Shown: positions 8,426-17,253 of the stretch, one piece after another
Layout of the letters: the number at the start of each line of letters is the position of its first letter
Numbering within the stretch: the stretch's first letter is position 1
Origin: Saprospiraceae bacterium
Lineage (GTDB): Bacteria; Bacteroidota; Bacteroidia; Chitinophagales; Saprospiraceae
Direction: 5' to 3'
DNA: 58,175 nucleotides
NCBI GenBank assembly: GCA_020630955.1
Contig: JAHDIE010000008.1
Location: forward strand, 4,238-62,412
Made by a program: the position numbers and the translations under genes
The notes under the pieces: model-generated
Database searches by the model: none
What the model was told of the DNA's origin: nothing
Seen by the model: the letters and a program-made list of their open reading frames with translations, nothing else

Positions 8426-9484
8426 ATGAAGGTATACCAAAAGTTATTCTCTCTAGTTCTTATATTATCTTTTTATTCTTGCAAAAATAGTGTAAATGAA
8501 CAAAATCAAAATGATTTAGTATCGGACAATCAACAAGCACCAAAGTACGCGATGGTCATACATGGTGGAGCAGGTACCATTTTACAAAAAAATATGACGG
8601 ATGAAATGTACTTGGCATATTATAATGCTTTGGACACTGCTTTAATGATTGGGGAGAAAATTTTAAAGTCAGGAGGAACTTCACTGGATGCTGTTGAAAA
8701 AACGATTCATTATATGGAAGACAGTCCATTGTTTAATTCTGGAAAAGGAGCTGTTTTTAATCATGCAGGAACTAATGAACTTGACGCTTCTGTCATGATG
8801 GGTAACGGAAGGAAAGCAGGAGCAATCGGGGGAGTTACCAATGTAAAACATCCCATTTCTGGTGCAATAGCAGTAATGAATGAATCGGATCACGTTATGA
8901 TGGTTGGTAAGGGTGCAGAAGAGTTCTGTAGGTTGAAGGGATTGGAAATTGTCGATCCATCTTATTTTTTTACCGAAAGGAGGTGGGATAGTTTGCAAAA
9001 GGTTTTGCAAAAGGATCAAGAAAATGACACAGGTTTCTTAATTGAAAATCCCGATTTTAAATTTGGAACTGTCGGGGCCGTAGCTTTGGATGAGAATGGA
9101 AATATTGTGGCTGGAACATCAACAGGTGGAATGACTAACAAACGATTTAATAGGATAGGGGATTCACCAATTATTGGGGCAGGAACTTTTGCAGATAATA
9201 AAACTTGTGGCGTATCATGCACTGGACATGGAGAGTTTTTTATAAGATATGCTGTCGCTCATGATGTTGCAGCAAGAATGGAATACAAAGGAGAATCAAT
9301 TAACGTCGCAGCCGAACATGTAATCAATCATACCCTAGTAAAGGCGAAAGGATCTGGAGGATTAATTGCCTTAGACGCAAAAGGGAATATCGCGATGCCC
9401 TTTAATACTGAAGGTATGTATAGAGGTTATATAAAACCTGGAATTAAAGAAATTGCAATGTATAAGGAAAACGAAAATAAATGA
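8426..9484 (+). CDS. Isoaspartyl peptidase / L-asparaginase, lipoprotein
   Basis: An N-terminal nucleophile (Ntn) hydrolase that cleaves isoaspartyl dipeptides and asparagine. The family opening YAMVIHGGAGT follows a lipoprotein signal (hydrophobic core then FYSC, about residue 19). The autoprocessing site is Gly214/Thr215 in FGTVGAVALDENGN, where the threonine becomes the nucleophile of the beta subunit. GDSPIIGAGTFADN and TGHGEFFIR complete the active site. Acylation would place it at the periplasmic face of a membrane. Its ATG overlaps the alternative miaA ATG on the other strand within one CATG. Length of 352 residues is normal for a plant-type asparaginase with an export signal. Confidence 0.9.
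   Translation: MKVYQKLFSLVLILSFYSCKNSVNEQNQNDLVSDNQQAPKYAMVIHGGAGTILQKNMTDEMYLAYYNALDTALMIGEKILKSGGTSLDAVEKTIHYMEDSPLFNSGKGAVFNHAGTNELDASVMMGNGRKAGAIGGVTNVKHPISGAIAVMNESDHVMMVGKGAEEFCRLKGLEIVDPSYFFTERRWDSLQKVLQKDQENDTGFLIENPDFKFGTVGAVALDENGNIVAGTSTGGMTNKRFNRIGDSPIIGAGTFADNKTCGVSCTGHGEFFIRYAVAHDVAARMEYKGESINVAAEHVINHTLVKAKGSGGLIALDAKGNIAMPFNTEGMYRGYIKPGIKEIAMYKENENK
8482..8489 (-). promoter_or_regulatory. Candidate miaA promoter inside the asparaginase ORF
   Basis: On the minus strand TATTTTTG is a perfect TAnnTTTG, with a TTTTG 17 bp upstream fitting the -33 element. It lies within the 5' coding part of the divergent lipoprotein gene. Transcription from here would read the signal-peptide region in antisense. 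Confidence 0.45.
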
Positions 9485-9832
9485 TTAGCTCTTTTTTATT
9501 TAAAAAAGACATGAAATTTAGTGGCAAAAAAAAAGCGACAATTACTTGCCGCCACTCTGAGGCCATGGTTAGTATCAACTCACTTGTTAATTTTTATCCC
9601 AAAGCCACGTTAAATATATATTAGTGTTACTAATACATGAAGTGGATATTAAGGCATTAACAAAAACATTAACACATTAAAAAAAATCATATAACTTTCT
9701 AATTGCTAGGCATTTAGGCCTTGAACTCCTACAATTTTCTTATTTTTTATAACATTTGTATAAAAAATTTAAGATTTCTGTAACTAATTTTTGAGTGACT
9801 TCGTTGTACATTTAAAGTAGCAACCAAATAAA
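9485..9832. other. 348-bp intergenic stretch with a perfect palindrome
   Basis: No convincing gene is seen. It starts with an A/T hairpin (TCTTTTTT-ATTT-AAAAAAGA) just after the asparaginase stop that could act as a weak terminator. It contains the 17-bp palindrome described separately and otherwise only A/T-rich sequence up to the small ORF at 9833. Confidence 0.5.
9619..9635. promoter_or_regulatory. Perfect inverted repeat, candidate regulator site
   Basis: TATTAGT-GTT-ACTAATA has perfect 7-bp arms around 3 bp. The short symmetric form suits a dimeric helix-turn-helix protein better than an RNA hairpin. It lies about 200 bp before the 75-codon ORF. Confidence 0.35.
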
Positions 9833-10060
9833 ATGCAGAACAAGCGACTTCTTATTCCTACCATTGCAGCATTGATTATTAGCATATCATGCTTTTTCTA
9901 TGTGAAGTATTCTGTGGCAAAGCTTGAACTGGAAAAAGTTGAAAACCCAGTTGAAAATACTGATATTGAAGAAACAGATATCATTGGATTAGGTTTCTCC
10001 GATATTGATATAATTCAAAAACTTGGGACTACTTTTCGATTTTTTACTACGCTTAGGTAA
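9833..10060 (+). CDS. Small putative single-pass membrane protein (75 aa)
   Basis: The N-terminus has positive residues, then one hydrophobic helix (about residues 6-24), then an acidic stretch with ENPVENTDIEETDIIGLG. This is the layout of a small anchored periplasmic protein. I do not recognise the family. There is no obvious ribosome binding site, as is usual in this phylum. The 3' end overlaps the end of the convergent fmt by 8 bp. The membrane-protein layout and the long upstream region argue for a real gene, but evidence is limited. Confidence 0.4.
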   Translation: MQNKRLLIPTIAALIISISCFFYVKYSVAKLELEKVENPVENTDIEETDIIGLGFSDIDIIQKLGTTFRFFTTLR

Positions 10061-11009
10061 GCTTGCTTCCTAATTCAAACTTCGTCCCATTAAGAATATC
10101 CATCATTTTCATTCTTTTTTTTCCTTGGATCTGTGCTTCTAATATCTGAACAAAACCATCATTAGATTTAATTAGGAATAGTTTCTTATTATCAGTATAA
10201 ATTGTCCCAGGTTTATAATTTCTTATTCCTTCAGGAGGAGCTGTTAATGCGCTTTTTAGCAGTTTGATCTCTTTGTTATTGGGTAAAATTGCCCATGCGC
10301 CTGGATAAGGGCTTAAACCCCTGATTTGATTATGTATATTCTGGCTAGTTTGATTGAAATCAACCTTACAAGTTTCTCGATAAATCTTAGGTGCCTTGGT
10401 AACTTGACTTAAGTCTTGCTGAATAAATTTAACCTTGTTATAGCTTATGTCCTCAATTGTTTGCAACATTAAATCACCTCCTTCTGCCATTAACTTATCG
10501 TGAACATCACCTGCAGTTTCGTTTTCGCCAATTTTAACTTTCAATTGATGGATCATATCTCCTGTATCAATCTCATGTTTTAATTTAAAGGTTGTCAAGC
10601 CGGTAACCTTCTCTCCAGTAATAACAGCCCAATTGATAGGTGCTGCACCCCTGAATCTTGGTAATAGAGAGCCATGCAAATTGATGGTACCAAAAGGCGG
10701 CATGCCCCATACCATCTCTGGTAACATTCTAAATGCAACAACTACTTGAACATCAGCGTTGTATGATTTAAGAAGTTGATTGAATTTTTTTGATTTTAAA
10801 TTCTTGGGCTGAAGTATTGGGATATCATTTTCTAATGCGTATCTTTTCACTGCTGATTCTAAAAGCACTTTCTTTCCTCTACCTCCGTATTTATCAACAG
10901 ATGTGACTATAGCAACAACTTGGTGTCTTGATTTATGGAGGGTATCAAGCGTTGGCACAGCAAATTGAGGAGTACCCATGAAAACGATTTTTAATGATTG
11001 TCCATTCAT
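10053..11009 (-). CDS. fmt: Methionyl-tRNA formyltransferase
   Basis: Formylates initiator Met-tRNA with 10-formyl-tetrahydrofolate. The N-terminal KIVFMGTPQFAVPTL, the catalytic region INLHGSLLPRFRGAAPINWA and HEIDTGDMI are the family's conserved blocks, and a C-terminal OB-like domain (about residues 210-318) binds tRNA. The 318-residue length is typical. It stands alone on the minus strand, divergent from the OmpA-family gene with about 80 bp between them. Confidence 0.95.
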   Translation of the reverse strand: MNGQSLKIVFMGTPQFAVPTLDTLHKSRHQVVAIVTSVDKYGGRGKKVLLESAVKRYALENDIPILQPKNLKSKKFNQLLKSYNADVQVVVAFRMLPEMVWGMPPFGTINLHGSLLPRFRGAAPINWAVITGEKVTGLTTFKLKHEIDTGDMIHQLKVKIGENETAGDVHDKLMAEGGDLMLQTIEDISYNKVKFIQQDLSQVTKAPKIYRETCKVDFNQTSQNIHNQIRGLSPYPGAWAILPNNKEIKLLKSALTAPPEGIRNYKPGTIYTDNKKLFLIKSNDGFVQILEAQIQGKKRMKMMDILNGTKFELGSKLT

Positions 11010-11088
11010 AAAATTTATTGCATTTTGCTCCTGTCAGCCTATTTACTTAAGTTTATCCAAATTTTAAGCTAAATAAAGAAAATTAATC

Positions 11089-12723
11089 ATGTTAAGAACT
11101 ATCATTCTCCTAGTAACTACATCTTTCTTATCTTCTGCGCTAGTTGGACAAGCTAATATCATTGAGGGATATGTGTTCGAGACCGGCAACAGAGGTTACC
11201 TTGGAGCCGTGCAAGTTGATTTAGTTTCCCAAATAAACGGTGAATTACTAGATACAAAATTTACAAAATCAGATGGCTCCTTTAAGTTCGAGATTCATGA
11301 TATTGTAGATTACAAAGTTGCGGTATCAAAAAAAATGTTTGAGCCACAAGAAATTACAGTTTTAGCCTCTGAAATTAAATCAAACGATAAAACTTTTTTA
11401 AGTATTAAAATGCAACGTGCACCAGGTTATCAATTTGAAATCACCTTGGCACCTAAAAGGGAAAATGATGAAATTCCGATCGATGCAGTTAATGGTGCTT
11501 TGATTGAAGTTTATAATAATACAACAAGGGAATCAGCCATGGTATTAGATAGACATCCTCAACCTCATTTTGATGTTGATTTAATCAAAGGTAATCATTA
11601 TACCATTCTGATAAGAAAAGAAGGATTTCTTGCAAAACGTATGGAAGCATTTGTAGATGTAGAAGGTTGTATCCTTTGTTTTGAAGGAGTTGGATCTGTA
11701 ACACCGGGTGTTGCTGATAATCTTACGGCCGGTAACCAAATGGGGGTTCTATTGGCGAATGTTGAATTAGAACCAGCATTTTCTGGAAAAAAAATGGAAG
11801 TTCAGGATATCTACTATGATTTTGGAAGCGCCAAACTTCGTAAAGAAGCCTACAAAGAATTAGACAATGTGGCCATTTTGATAAAGGACAATCCAGAAAT
11901 TACTATTGAGTTAGGAAGTCACACAGATTCTAGAGGCACCTCGGAAGAAAATCAAATATTAAGTCTAAAGAGAGCCAAATCAGCTGTTCGCTATTTAATT
12001 GAAGAGGGCGGAGTACCTTCAGCTAATATTATTGCTCGAGGATATGGTGAATCGAATATTAAAAATGGCTGTACTAATGGGGTAGAATGTTCTGAAGCAG
12101 AGCATCAAGAAAATAGAAGGACTGAATTGAAGATCACTGGAATTTTGGCAAGTCCGCCTCCACCTGTGCCTCTAGCAAAATTGAAGCAGTTAGAAAATAT
12201 GGATGAAATTATTGCTGAACTTCAAAGTGAAGGACAAGTTAGATTGACTGAGGGGCAAAGCTTTGATGAATTGATTAAACAATCTGAAAACCCTTCTAGA
12301 GATATTGTAGTTGAAGAAAATTTAGAAAATGTAAATGAAGCCATCGATAAAATATTTGCTGAAGCGGATTCTAATATTACTGCTGAATCTGAAGTAAAAA
12401 AAGTCCAAAATGAAAATCTTGGTGGCCAATCTGAAGATTTAGATAAAGATGAGAATTTGGTAGAAGTAGAAAAACCAAACCAATTTAGTTACATAGATGG
12501 TCCTAAGATAGTAATCATGGAAACCAATGAATTCCTGTCGACGGAACATCCCATCTTTGAAAAACATCAACAAGTATTTCAATATTTATTGGATGAAAAA
12601 ATATTATATATGATTGGTGATTTTAATGAAATGAACAAAGCAGAAGGGTTTCTTAATTCTACAAAATTAATGTATCCCGATGCATACATACTTAATTTTG
12701 ATAAGGGTACTATTGTAAAATAA
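11089..12723 (+). CDS. OmpA-family envelope protein with carboxypeptidase-regulatory and SPOR-like domains
   Basis: The signal peptide (about residues 1-20) is followed by a carboxypeptidase-D regulatory-like beta-sandwich (about 24-105) and a second beta-rich segment. The OmpA peptidoglycan-binding domain (about 240-350) contains IYYDFGSAKLRKEA, GSHTDSRGTSEEN, LSLKRAKS and ENRRTELKITG. The acidic linker 370-460 leads to a C-terminal unit ILYMIGDFNEMNKAE...YPDAYILNF that resembles the SPOR-like endings seen in Bacteroidota envelope proteins. It should tether the outer membrane or a gliding/T9SS-type complex to peptidoglycan. A single protein with both OmpA and SPOR-like modules is notable. 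There is an 8-bp gap to the convergent nucleoside transporter gene. Confidence 0.85.
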   Translation: MLRTIILLVTTSFLSSALVGQANIIEGYVFETGNRGYLGAVQVDLVSQINGELLDTKFTKSDGSFKFEIHDIVDYKVAVSKKMFEPQEITVLASEIKSNDKTFLSIKMQRAPGYQFEITLAPKRENDEIPIDAVNGALIEVYNNTTRESAMVLDRHPQPHFDVDLIKGNHYTILIRKEGFLAKRMEAFVDVEGCILCFEGVGSVTPGVADNLTAGNQMGVLLANVELEPAFSGKKMEVQDIYYDFGSAKLRKEAYKELDNVAILIKDNPEITIELGSHTDSRGTSEENQILSLKRAKSAVRYLIEEGGVPSANIIARGYGESNIKNGCTNGVECSEAEHQENRRTELKITGILASPPPPVPLAKLKQLENMDEIIAELQSEGQVRLTEGQSFDELIKQSENPSRDIVVEENLENVNEAIDKIFAEADSNITAESEVKKVQNENLGGQSEDLDKDENLVEVEKPNQFSYIDGPKIVIMETNEFLSTEHPIFEKHQQVFQYLLDEKILYMIGDFNEMNKAEGFLNSTKLMYPDAYILNFDKGTIVK

Positions 12724-12731
12724 AAGTTCTA

Positions 12732-14081
12732 TTAAAAGCTATACAGAATACCTATCAGGGTAGCTGAAAGTAAAGATGCAAGTGTCCCTCCTAAAAGTGC
12801 CCGCATTCCAAACTCTGATAAGGTTTTCCTTTTACCTGGAGCAAGAAACCCAATTCCTCCTATTTGAATACCGATAGAAGCAAAATTTGCAAAACCACAA
12901 AGCATATAGGTTGCCATAACAATGCTCTTTTCATTAGCAAGATGAAGCATGTTTTCTGGATTTTTTAGATCGGCTAGCTGCATATAGCCTATAAATTCAC
13001 TTGCGGCAAGTTTAATTCCAAGAAGTTGTCCCATCAATGCTGTATCTTCTCCAGAAACACCTATTAACCACATCAAAGGAGCAAACAAATATCCCAATAG
13101 AAACTCCAAAGAGAGTGCTTGATAAGGTGTATTGGAAGCTATGGCATGGTTTAATGATGTTGTTTCTCCCACCCACCCAAGAAATCCATTTAACATGGCG
13201 ATAAATGCTACGAAGACCAACAACATTGCTCCAACATTGGCCGCAAGCTTCAATCCTTCTGTTGTTCCTGTGCTTATCGAATCCAATATATTCGAACCAA
13301 TTTGTTCATTACTTACTTGGACATTTGAATCAATACTTTCCGTTTGGGGATATAAAATTTTTGAGACAACAATTGCACCCGGTGCAGCCATTACACTTGC
13401 AGCCAGCAGATGTCTTGCAAATTCTTGTCGGAGTACGGGGTCGTCACCTCCTAAAAAACCAATATAAGCGGCAAGTACCCCTCCGGCAACAGTAGCCATC
13501 CCACCAATCATAACCAATAGAATTTCAGACTTTGTCATTTTTTCTAAATATGGTTTAATCATTAATGGAGCTTCTGTTTGGCCAAGGAAAATGTTACCAG
13601 CAACACTCAGACTTTCTGCTCCTGATATTTTTAAAAATTTAGTCATTATTCTGGCCAACAAGCTTACCAACTTTTGAATAATTCCTAAATAGAATAATAA
13701 AGATGTTAATGCGGAGAAAAAAATGATGGTTGGCAAAACCTGAAATAAGAACACATATCCAACCGAGTTAACGTCAAGGAGATGATCGCCTAATAGAAAT
13801 TTACTGCCTTCTAAAGTAAAATCTAAAATACTTGTAAAAAATTTACCACCTATATCGAAAATCTTACTTATGAAACTAAGATCTATCCGAAAACTACTTG
13901 AAATATTGAAACCAATGTCAGAACCTTTTAGAATGCCCACCGCAAGTAATAGTTGGGCCAAAAGTCCGAAGCCAACAGTTTTCCAATTGATTGCTTTTCT
14001 ATTTGAAGAGAAAAAATAGGCAATGCATAACAAAACTAGCATACCAAGCCCTCCTCGTAAAATTGAAATAACTGCGTCCAT
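12732..14081 (-). CDS. Concentrative nucleoside transporter (CNT/NupC family)
   Basis: An inner-membrane symporter importing nucleosides with Na+ or H+. The 449 residues hold about ten hydrophobic helices. CNT signatures include SVAGNIFLGQTEAPLMIKPY, MIGGMATVAGGVLAAYI, and the C-terminal CGFANFASIGIQIGGIGFLAPGKR. It is divergent from a uridine kinase gene, giving a plausible uptake-plus-phosphorylation salvage unit. A candidate promoter lies in the shared intergenic region. Confidence 0.92.
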   Translation of the reverse strand: MDAVISILRGGLGMLVLLCIAYFFSSNRKAINWKTVGFGLLAQLLLAVGILKGSDIGFNISSSFRIDLSFISKIFDIGGKFFTSILDFTLEGSKFLLGDHLLDVNSVGYVFLFQVLPTIIFFSALTSLLFYLGIIQKLVSLLARIMTKFLKISGAESLSVAGNIFLGQTEAPLMIKPYLEKMTKSEILLVMIGGMATVAGGVLAAYIGFLGGDDPVLRQEFARHLLAASVMAAPGAIVVSKILYPQTESIDSNVQVSNEQIGSNILDSISTGTTEGLKLAANVGAMLLVFVAFIAMLNGFLGWVGETTSLNHAIASNTPYQALSLEFLLGYLFAPLMWLIGVSGEDTALMGQLLGIKLAASEFIGYMQLADLKNPENMLHLANEKSIVMATYMLCGFANFASIGIQIGGIGFLAPGKRKTLSEFGMRALLGGTLASLLSATLIGILYSF

Positions 14082-14144
14082 TAGAATTTTTTAATAATTA
14101 AAGATGGAAAGAGACCTGCCAATTCCATCATTATTGTTTTATTG

Positions 14145-14152
14145 CGAAAGTA
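14145..14152 (-). promoter_or_regulatory. Candidate -7 element (TACTTTCG) of the nucleoside transporter gene
   Basis: TACTTTCG followed by CA on the minus strand fits the Bacteroidota -7 element with one substitution. A TTTG about 16 bp upstream fits the -33 element. The leader would be about 65 bases. Confidence 0.4.
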
Positions 14153-14185
14153 AAATAGTAATTTTATTCAAACTATAGACAAAGT

Positions 14186-14788
14186 ATGATAATCATTGGG
14201 ATTTCTGGAGCAAGTGGATCTGGTAAAACTAGATTTATTAAAGATGTGCATGCTCAATTTAATGAAGATGAGATCACCTTGCTTTCCCAAGATGAATATT
14301 ATCATCCTAGGGAAAAACAATTCATTGATGATAAAGGAGTTAAGAATTTTGATCTACCTAGTTCAATAGATTTGGATGCTTTTGTGGCGGATATAAAAAA
14401 ATTACAGAATGGAGAAATAGTTAAGCGAAAGGAGTATACCTTCAACAATAGCATGAAAGAAGCAAAAATGTTAGAAATAAAACCCTCTCCGATATTGCTG
14501 GTGGAGGGGTTATTTGTTTTCCATGAATCTAAAATAAGAGATCTGCTTGATTTGAAAATTATGATATTTGCAAGTAGCGCAATTTCAGTAATTCGAAGAA
14601 TTCATCGTGACCGCGTTGAAAGAAATTATCCTCTAGATGATGTGCTTTATCGCTATGAGCATCATGTTCTTCCTTCATTTGTAAAATACATCGAACCTTA
14701 TATTGATACAGTAGATGTGGTCATTAATAATAATAAAAACTTTGATCAAGCTTTGAAAATGCTTGTTGGGTATTTAAAGTCACTTTAA
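14186..14788 (+). CDS. udk: Uridine kinase family protein
   Basis: Phosphorylates uridine or cytidine to the monophosphate. The P-loop GISGASGSGKT (residues 4-14), LLSQDEYYHPR, NFDLPSSIDLDAF, ILLVEGLFVFH and the lid arginines of VIRRIHRDRVERN match the uridine kinase / phosphoribulokinase family. The 200-residue length is normal. It sits opposite the CNT transporter, which supports a salvage role. Its stop lies 4 bp from the end of tsaD on the other strand. A phosphoribulokinase-like relative with another substrate remains possible. Confidence 0.82.
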   Translation: MIIIGISGASGSGKTRFIKDVHAQFNEDEITLLSQDEYYHPREKQFIDDKGVKNFDLPSSIDLDAFVADIKKLQNGEIVKRKEYTFNNSMKEAKMLEIKPSPILLVEGLFVFHESKIRDLLDLKIMIFASSAISVIRRIHRDRVERNYPLDDVLYRYEHHVLPSFVKYIEPYIDTVDVVINNNKNFDQALKMLVGYLKSL

Positions 14789-14792
14789 TGTT

Positions 14793-15791
14793 CTAAAATT
14801 GCATTCGAGGCTCTGGAGCAATTGATAAATCAGTAAATTCTTTTTGTAAATATTTGAACCAAGCGGCTATTCCAATCATTCCAGCATTGTCTGTGCAAAA
14901 ACTGATGTGAGGAATATAACCACGATAATTTTCTCTTTCACACATATCCTTAAATAAGGTTCTCAATCGAGAATTTGCAGATACACCTCCAGCAAGCGCC
15001 AAGTTATTGATATTATTTTCTTTAGCAGCCAATACTAATTTTGTGATTAAGGTATGGCAAATATTCTCTTGAATCGATGCACATAAATTATTTTTCTCTC
15101 TTTCAATAAATTGATCATCAAGTTTCATTTGATCTCTCAAAAAATAAAGAAATGAAGTTTTCAGTCCACTAAAGCTAAAATCTAACCCTGTGATTTTAGA
15201 GGCAGAAAATTCAAATTTGACCTCTCCCATTCTTGCTAACTTGTCAATATGTGGTCCAGCAGGATAGGGAAGTCCCATTAATTTTCCGGATTTATCAAAA
15301 GCTTCACCTGCAGCATCATCGATTGTTTGACCTAAGATTTTCATCTTTAAAGGACTTTGTGCTAGTACCAATTGAGTATGACCTCCAGAAACGGTTAGAC
15401 ATATAAATGGAAATGTGGGTTTAGGATCTTCAGCAAAGTTAGCTAGGACATGCGCATGCATATGTTGTACTTCAATAATTGGAATATTGAGACCTTGGGC
15501 AAAGGATTTGGCAAATGTTACTCCTACAATTAAACTGCCTAAAAGTCCAGGTCCTTTGGTTACAGCAATTGCACTTAGTTGTTCTTTCTGAATTCCAGCT
15601 TTATCTAAGGCTGCTTTAACAACAGGTAAAATCTTTTGTATGTGCTCTCTCGAAGCCAATTCTGGGACTACACCTCCGTAACTTTCATGGACTACTTGGG
15701 TTGCAGTTACATTGCTAAGTACTTGACAGTCAGCGATAATAGCTGCTGAAGTGTCATCACATGAGGATTCTATTGCAAGGATATAGTTCAT
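14793..15791 (-). CDS. tsaD: tRNA threonylcarbamoyladenosine transferase TsaD
   Basis: Transfers the threonylcarbamoyl group to A37 of ANN-decoding tRNAs, with TsaB/TsaE partners encoded elsewhere. The N-terminal LAIESSCDDTSAAII, the metal-binding HMHAH (about residue 112), SGGHTQLV, and LALAGGVSANSRLR near the C-terminus are diagnostic. The 332-residue length is standard. It is essential in most bacteria. A perfect TAnnTTTG lies just upstream. Confidence 0.96.
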   Translation of the reverse strand: MNYILAIESSCDDTSAAIIADCQVLSNVTATQVVHESYGGVVPELASREHIQKILPVVKAALDKAGIQKEQLSAIAVTKGPGLLGSLIVGVTFAKSFAQGLNIPIIEVQHMHAHVLANFAEDPKPTFPFICLTVSGGHTQLVLAQSPLKMKILGQTIDDAAGEAFDKSGKLMGLPYPAGPHIDKLARMGEVKFEFSASKITGLDFSFSGLKTSFLYFLRDQMKLDDQFIEREKNNLCASIQENICHTLITKLVLAAKENNINNLALAGGVSANSRLRTLFKDMCERENYRGYIPHISFCTDNAGMIGIAAWFKYLQKEFTDLSIAPEPRMQF

Positions 15792-15808
15792 ATTTAGGTT
15801 GATTTTGT

Positions 15809-15816
15809 CAAAACTA
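15809..15816 (-). promoter_or_regulatory. Candidate tsaD -7 element (TAGTTTTG)
   Basis: A perfect TAnnTTTG on the minus strand ending 17 bases before the tsaD ATG. No clear -33 TTG is seen at the usual distance. Confidence 0.35.
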
Positions 15817-15898
15817 GGACGTGATTTTGGAAAAAAATATTAATATTGTTACACCAAAATGAGGTTTTAAAGCATCAATTAATAAAAATTCCGACTCG

Positions 15899-16471
15899 AT
15901 GAAATCGATAATTAGCATTCTTCTTGCACTTGTAGTAGCTTTTTTAGCATATATGCTTTACGCAAATATAAATGAACCAATTTCATTTCATGCTGAAAAA
16001 GAGATAAGAGAAATGAAAGTTCAAGACAAATTAGAGCAAATTAGAGATGCTCAGAAGATATTTAAAGACATTACTGGTCAATATGCACATGATTTTGACA
16101 CCCTATCTTCTGTTCTTAAAAACGATAGTATAGAATTTGTAAAATTTTCAGGAGATCCAGATGCTGGTATCGAAATCGTAAAGACATATAGTTATACACC
16201 AGCTATAGACTCAATAAATGCTTTGGGAATTAACCTTGATTCGTTAAGATATGTTCCTTATTCTGAAACTGGGCAAACCTTCAATATTACCGCTGATACA
16301 ATAACTTATCAACAGACTTTGGTTCATGTGTGTGAAGTTAGTACACGTTATAAAGAATTCATGGGTAAGTATGCTAATGGAAAATATGCTAGGTTCGATA
16401 ACTTGTACAAACCTGATGGTCGATTAAAAATTGGGGATATGAATAAACCAACCTTAAACGGAAATTGGTAA
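15899..16471 (+). CDS. Pseudopilin-like conserved Bacteroidota protein
   Basis: A single N-terminal hydrophobic helix (about residues 3-24) is followed by an amphipathic helix and the segment QDKLEQIRDAQKIFKDITG (42-60), then a small globular periplasmic domain. Helix plus DKLEQIRDAQ...YKDITGQYAHDFDTL resembles pseudopilins, which have a long N-terminal helix and an A-x-x-x-Y-K-x-x-x-G-x-Y motif. No prepilin peptidase cleavage motif (G before F/M and E at +5) is visible, so classical processing is unlikely. It is directly upstream of, and overlaps, a DUF3822 gene and then rsmD. The function is unknown; a degenerate secretion or pilus component is inference. Confidence 0.7.
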   Translation: MKSIISILLALVVAFLAYMLYANINEPISFHAEKEIREMKVQDKLEQIRDAQKIFKDITGQYAHDFDTLSSVLKNDSIEFVKFSGDPDAGIEIVKTYSYTPAIDSINALGINLDSLRYVPYSETGQTFNITADTITYQQTLVHVCEVSTRYKEFMGKYANGKYARFDNLYKPDGRLKIGDMNKPTLNGNW

Positions 16472-17253
16472 ACATCAATTTTGAAAAATTAGGATTAAAT
16501 ACCTCAAAATTAGCATATCCAATATTTTCAGGATATGCTAAAGATAATGATTTGCTATTTGGGCTCTGGGATGGAAAATCTTTGGTCAAAGTTGTTTCCT
16601 TAGGAAATGCTGAATTTGAGAAGATAGATCAATTTTTCAATGCCACTCAATTTAAATCAAAACATTTAGTCTACCAATCCGATATTTTTGAACATGTTGA
16701 TTTTGAAAGCTTTGAACCACATCTAATTTCAAGTTATTTCAAAAATTATTCCGCTGCAGAATTAGATTCTGTTGACCTACGATATGAAAAGTTGAAGCAG
16801 CAAAAGATTTTTACCCTGTCAGGAGAAAATCAAAATATAAAACAATCAAGTGCTCTTTTTGACCAAGAAGTGAATTTGCATCACCTTTCTACCGGCATGG
16901 CAAATTTATTATTAGATCAAAATGATCAAATTTTAATCATGATTTCTGATCATCAACTTGACCTTGCAGTTCAAAAAGATAAAAGCTTCTTTCAATATGA
17001 TCAATTTGAAGCATCTACCGCAAATGATTTTTTATATTATATCATATTGACCATTCAAAAACTTGGGATTCAATTGACGGATATTCCAATTTTGATCGGT
17101 GGTAATATTGATATCTCTTCTTCACTATATAAATTACTAAAATCTTATCTCCCTCAAATGGAGCTTTTCAGGCATTCCAATTATAAAGTTAATGGTACTG
17201 ATCAACCATTTCATTATTATCTTCCTTTGATGATAGCAAGAGCATGCGCATAA
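16465..17253 (+). CDS. DUF3822 family protein (probable actin-like/ASKHA fold)
   Basis: A 262-residue cytoplasmic protein of the Bacteroidota DUF3822 family. I recall a family member having an actin-like ATPase fold related to PilM/FtsA; this should be verified. Visible features are FGLWDGKSLVKVVSLGNAEF near the N-terminus and LLDQNDQILIMISDHQLDLAV (about 147-167), two strand-rich repeats as in ASKHA proteins. The terminal IPILIGGNIDISSSLYKLL resembles an actin-like phosphate-2/adenosine segment. The start is TTG at 16465; no ATG exists near the N-terminus. It overlaps the upstream gene by 7 bp and rsmD by 10 bp, so the three are one translationally coupled unit. Confidence 0.75.
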   Translation: MVNINFEKLGLNTSKLAYPIFSGYAKDNDLLFGLWDGKSLVKVVSLGNAEFEKIDQFFNATQFKSKHLVYQSDIFEHVDFESFEPHLISSYFKNYSAAELDSVDLRYEKLKQQKIFTLSGENQNIKQSSALFDQEVNLHHLSTGMANLLLDQNDQILIMISDHQLDLAVQKDKSFFQYDQFEASTANDFLYYIILTIQKLGIQLTDIPILIGGNIDISSSLYKLLKSYLPQMELFRHSNYKVNGTDQPFHYYLPLMIARACA

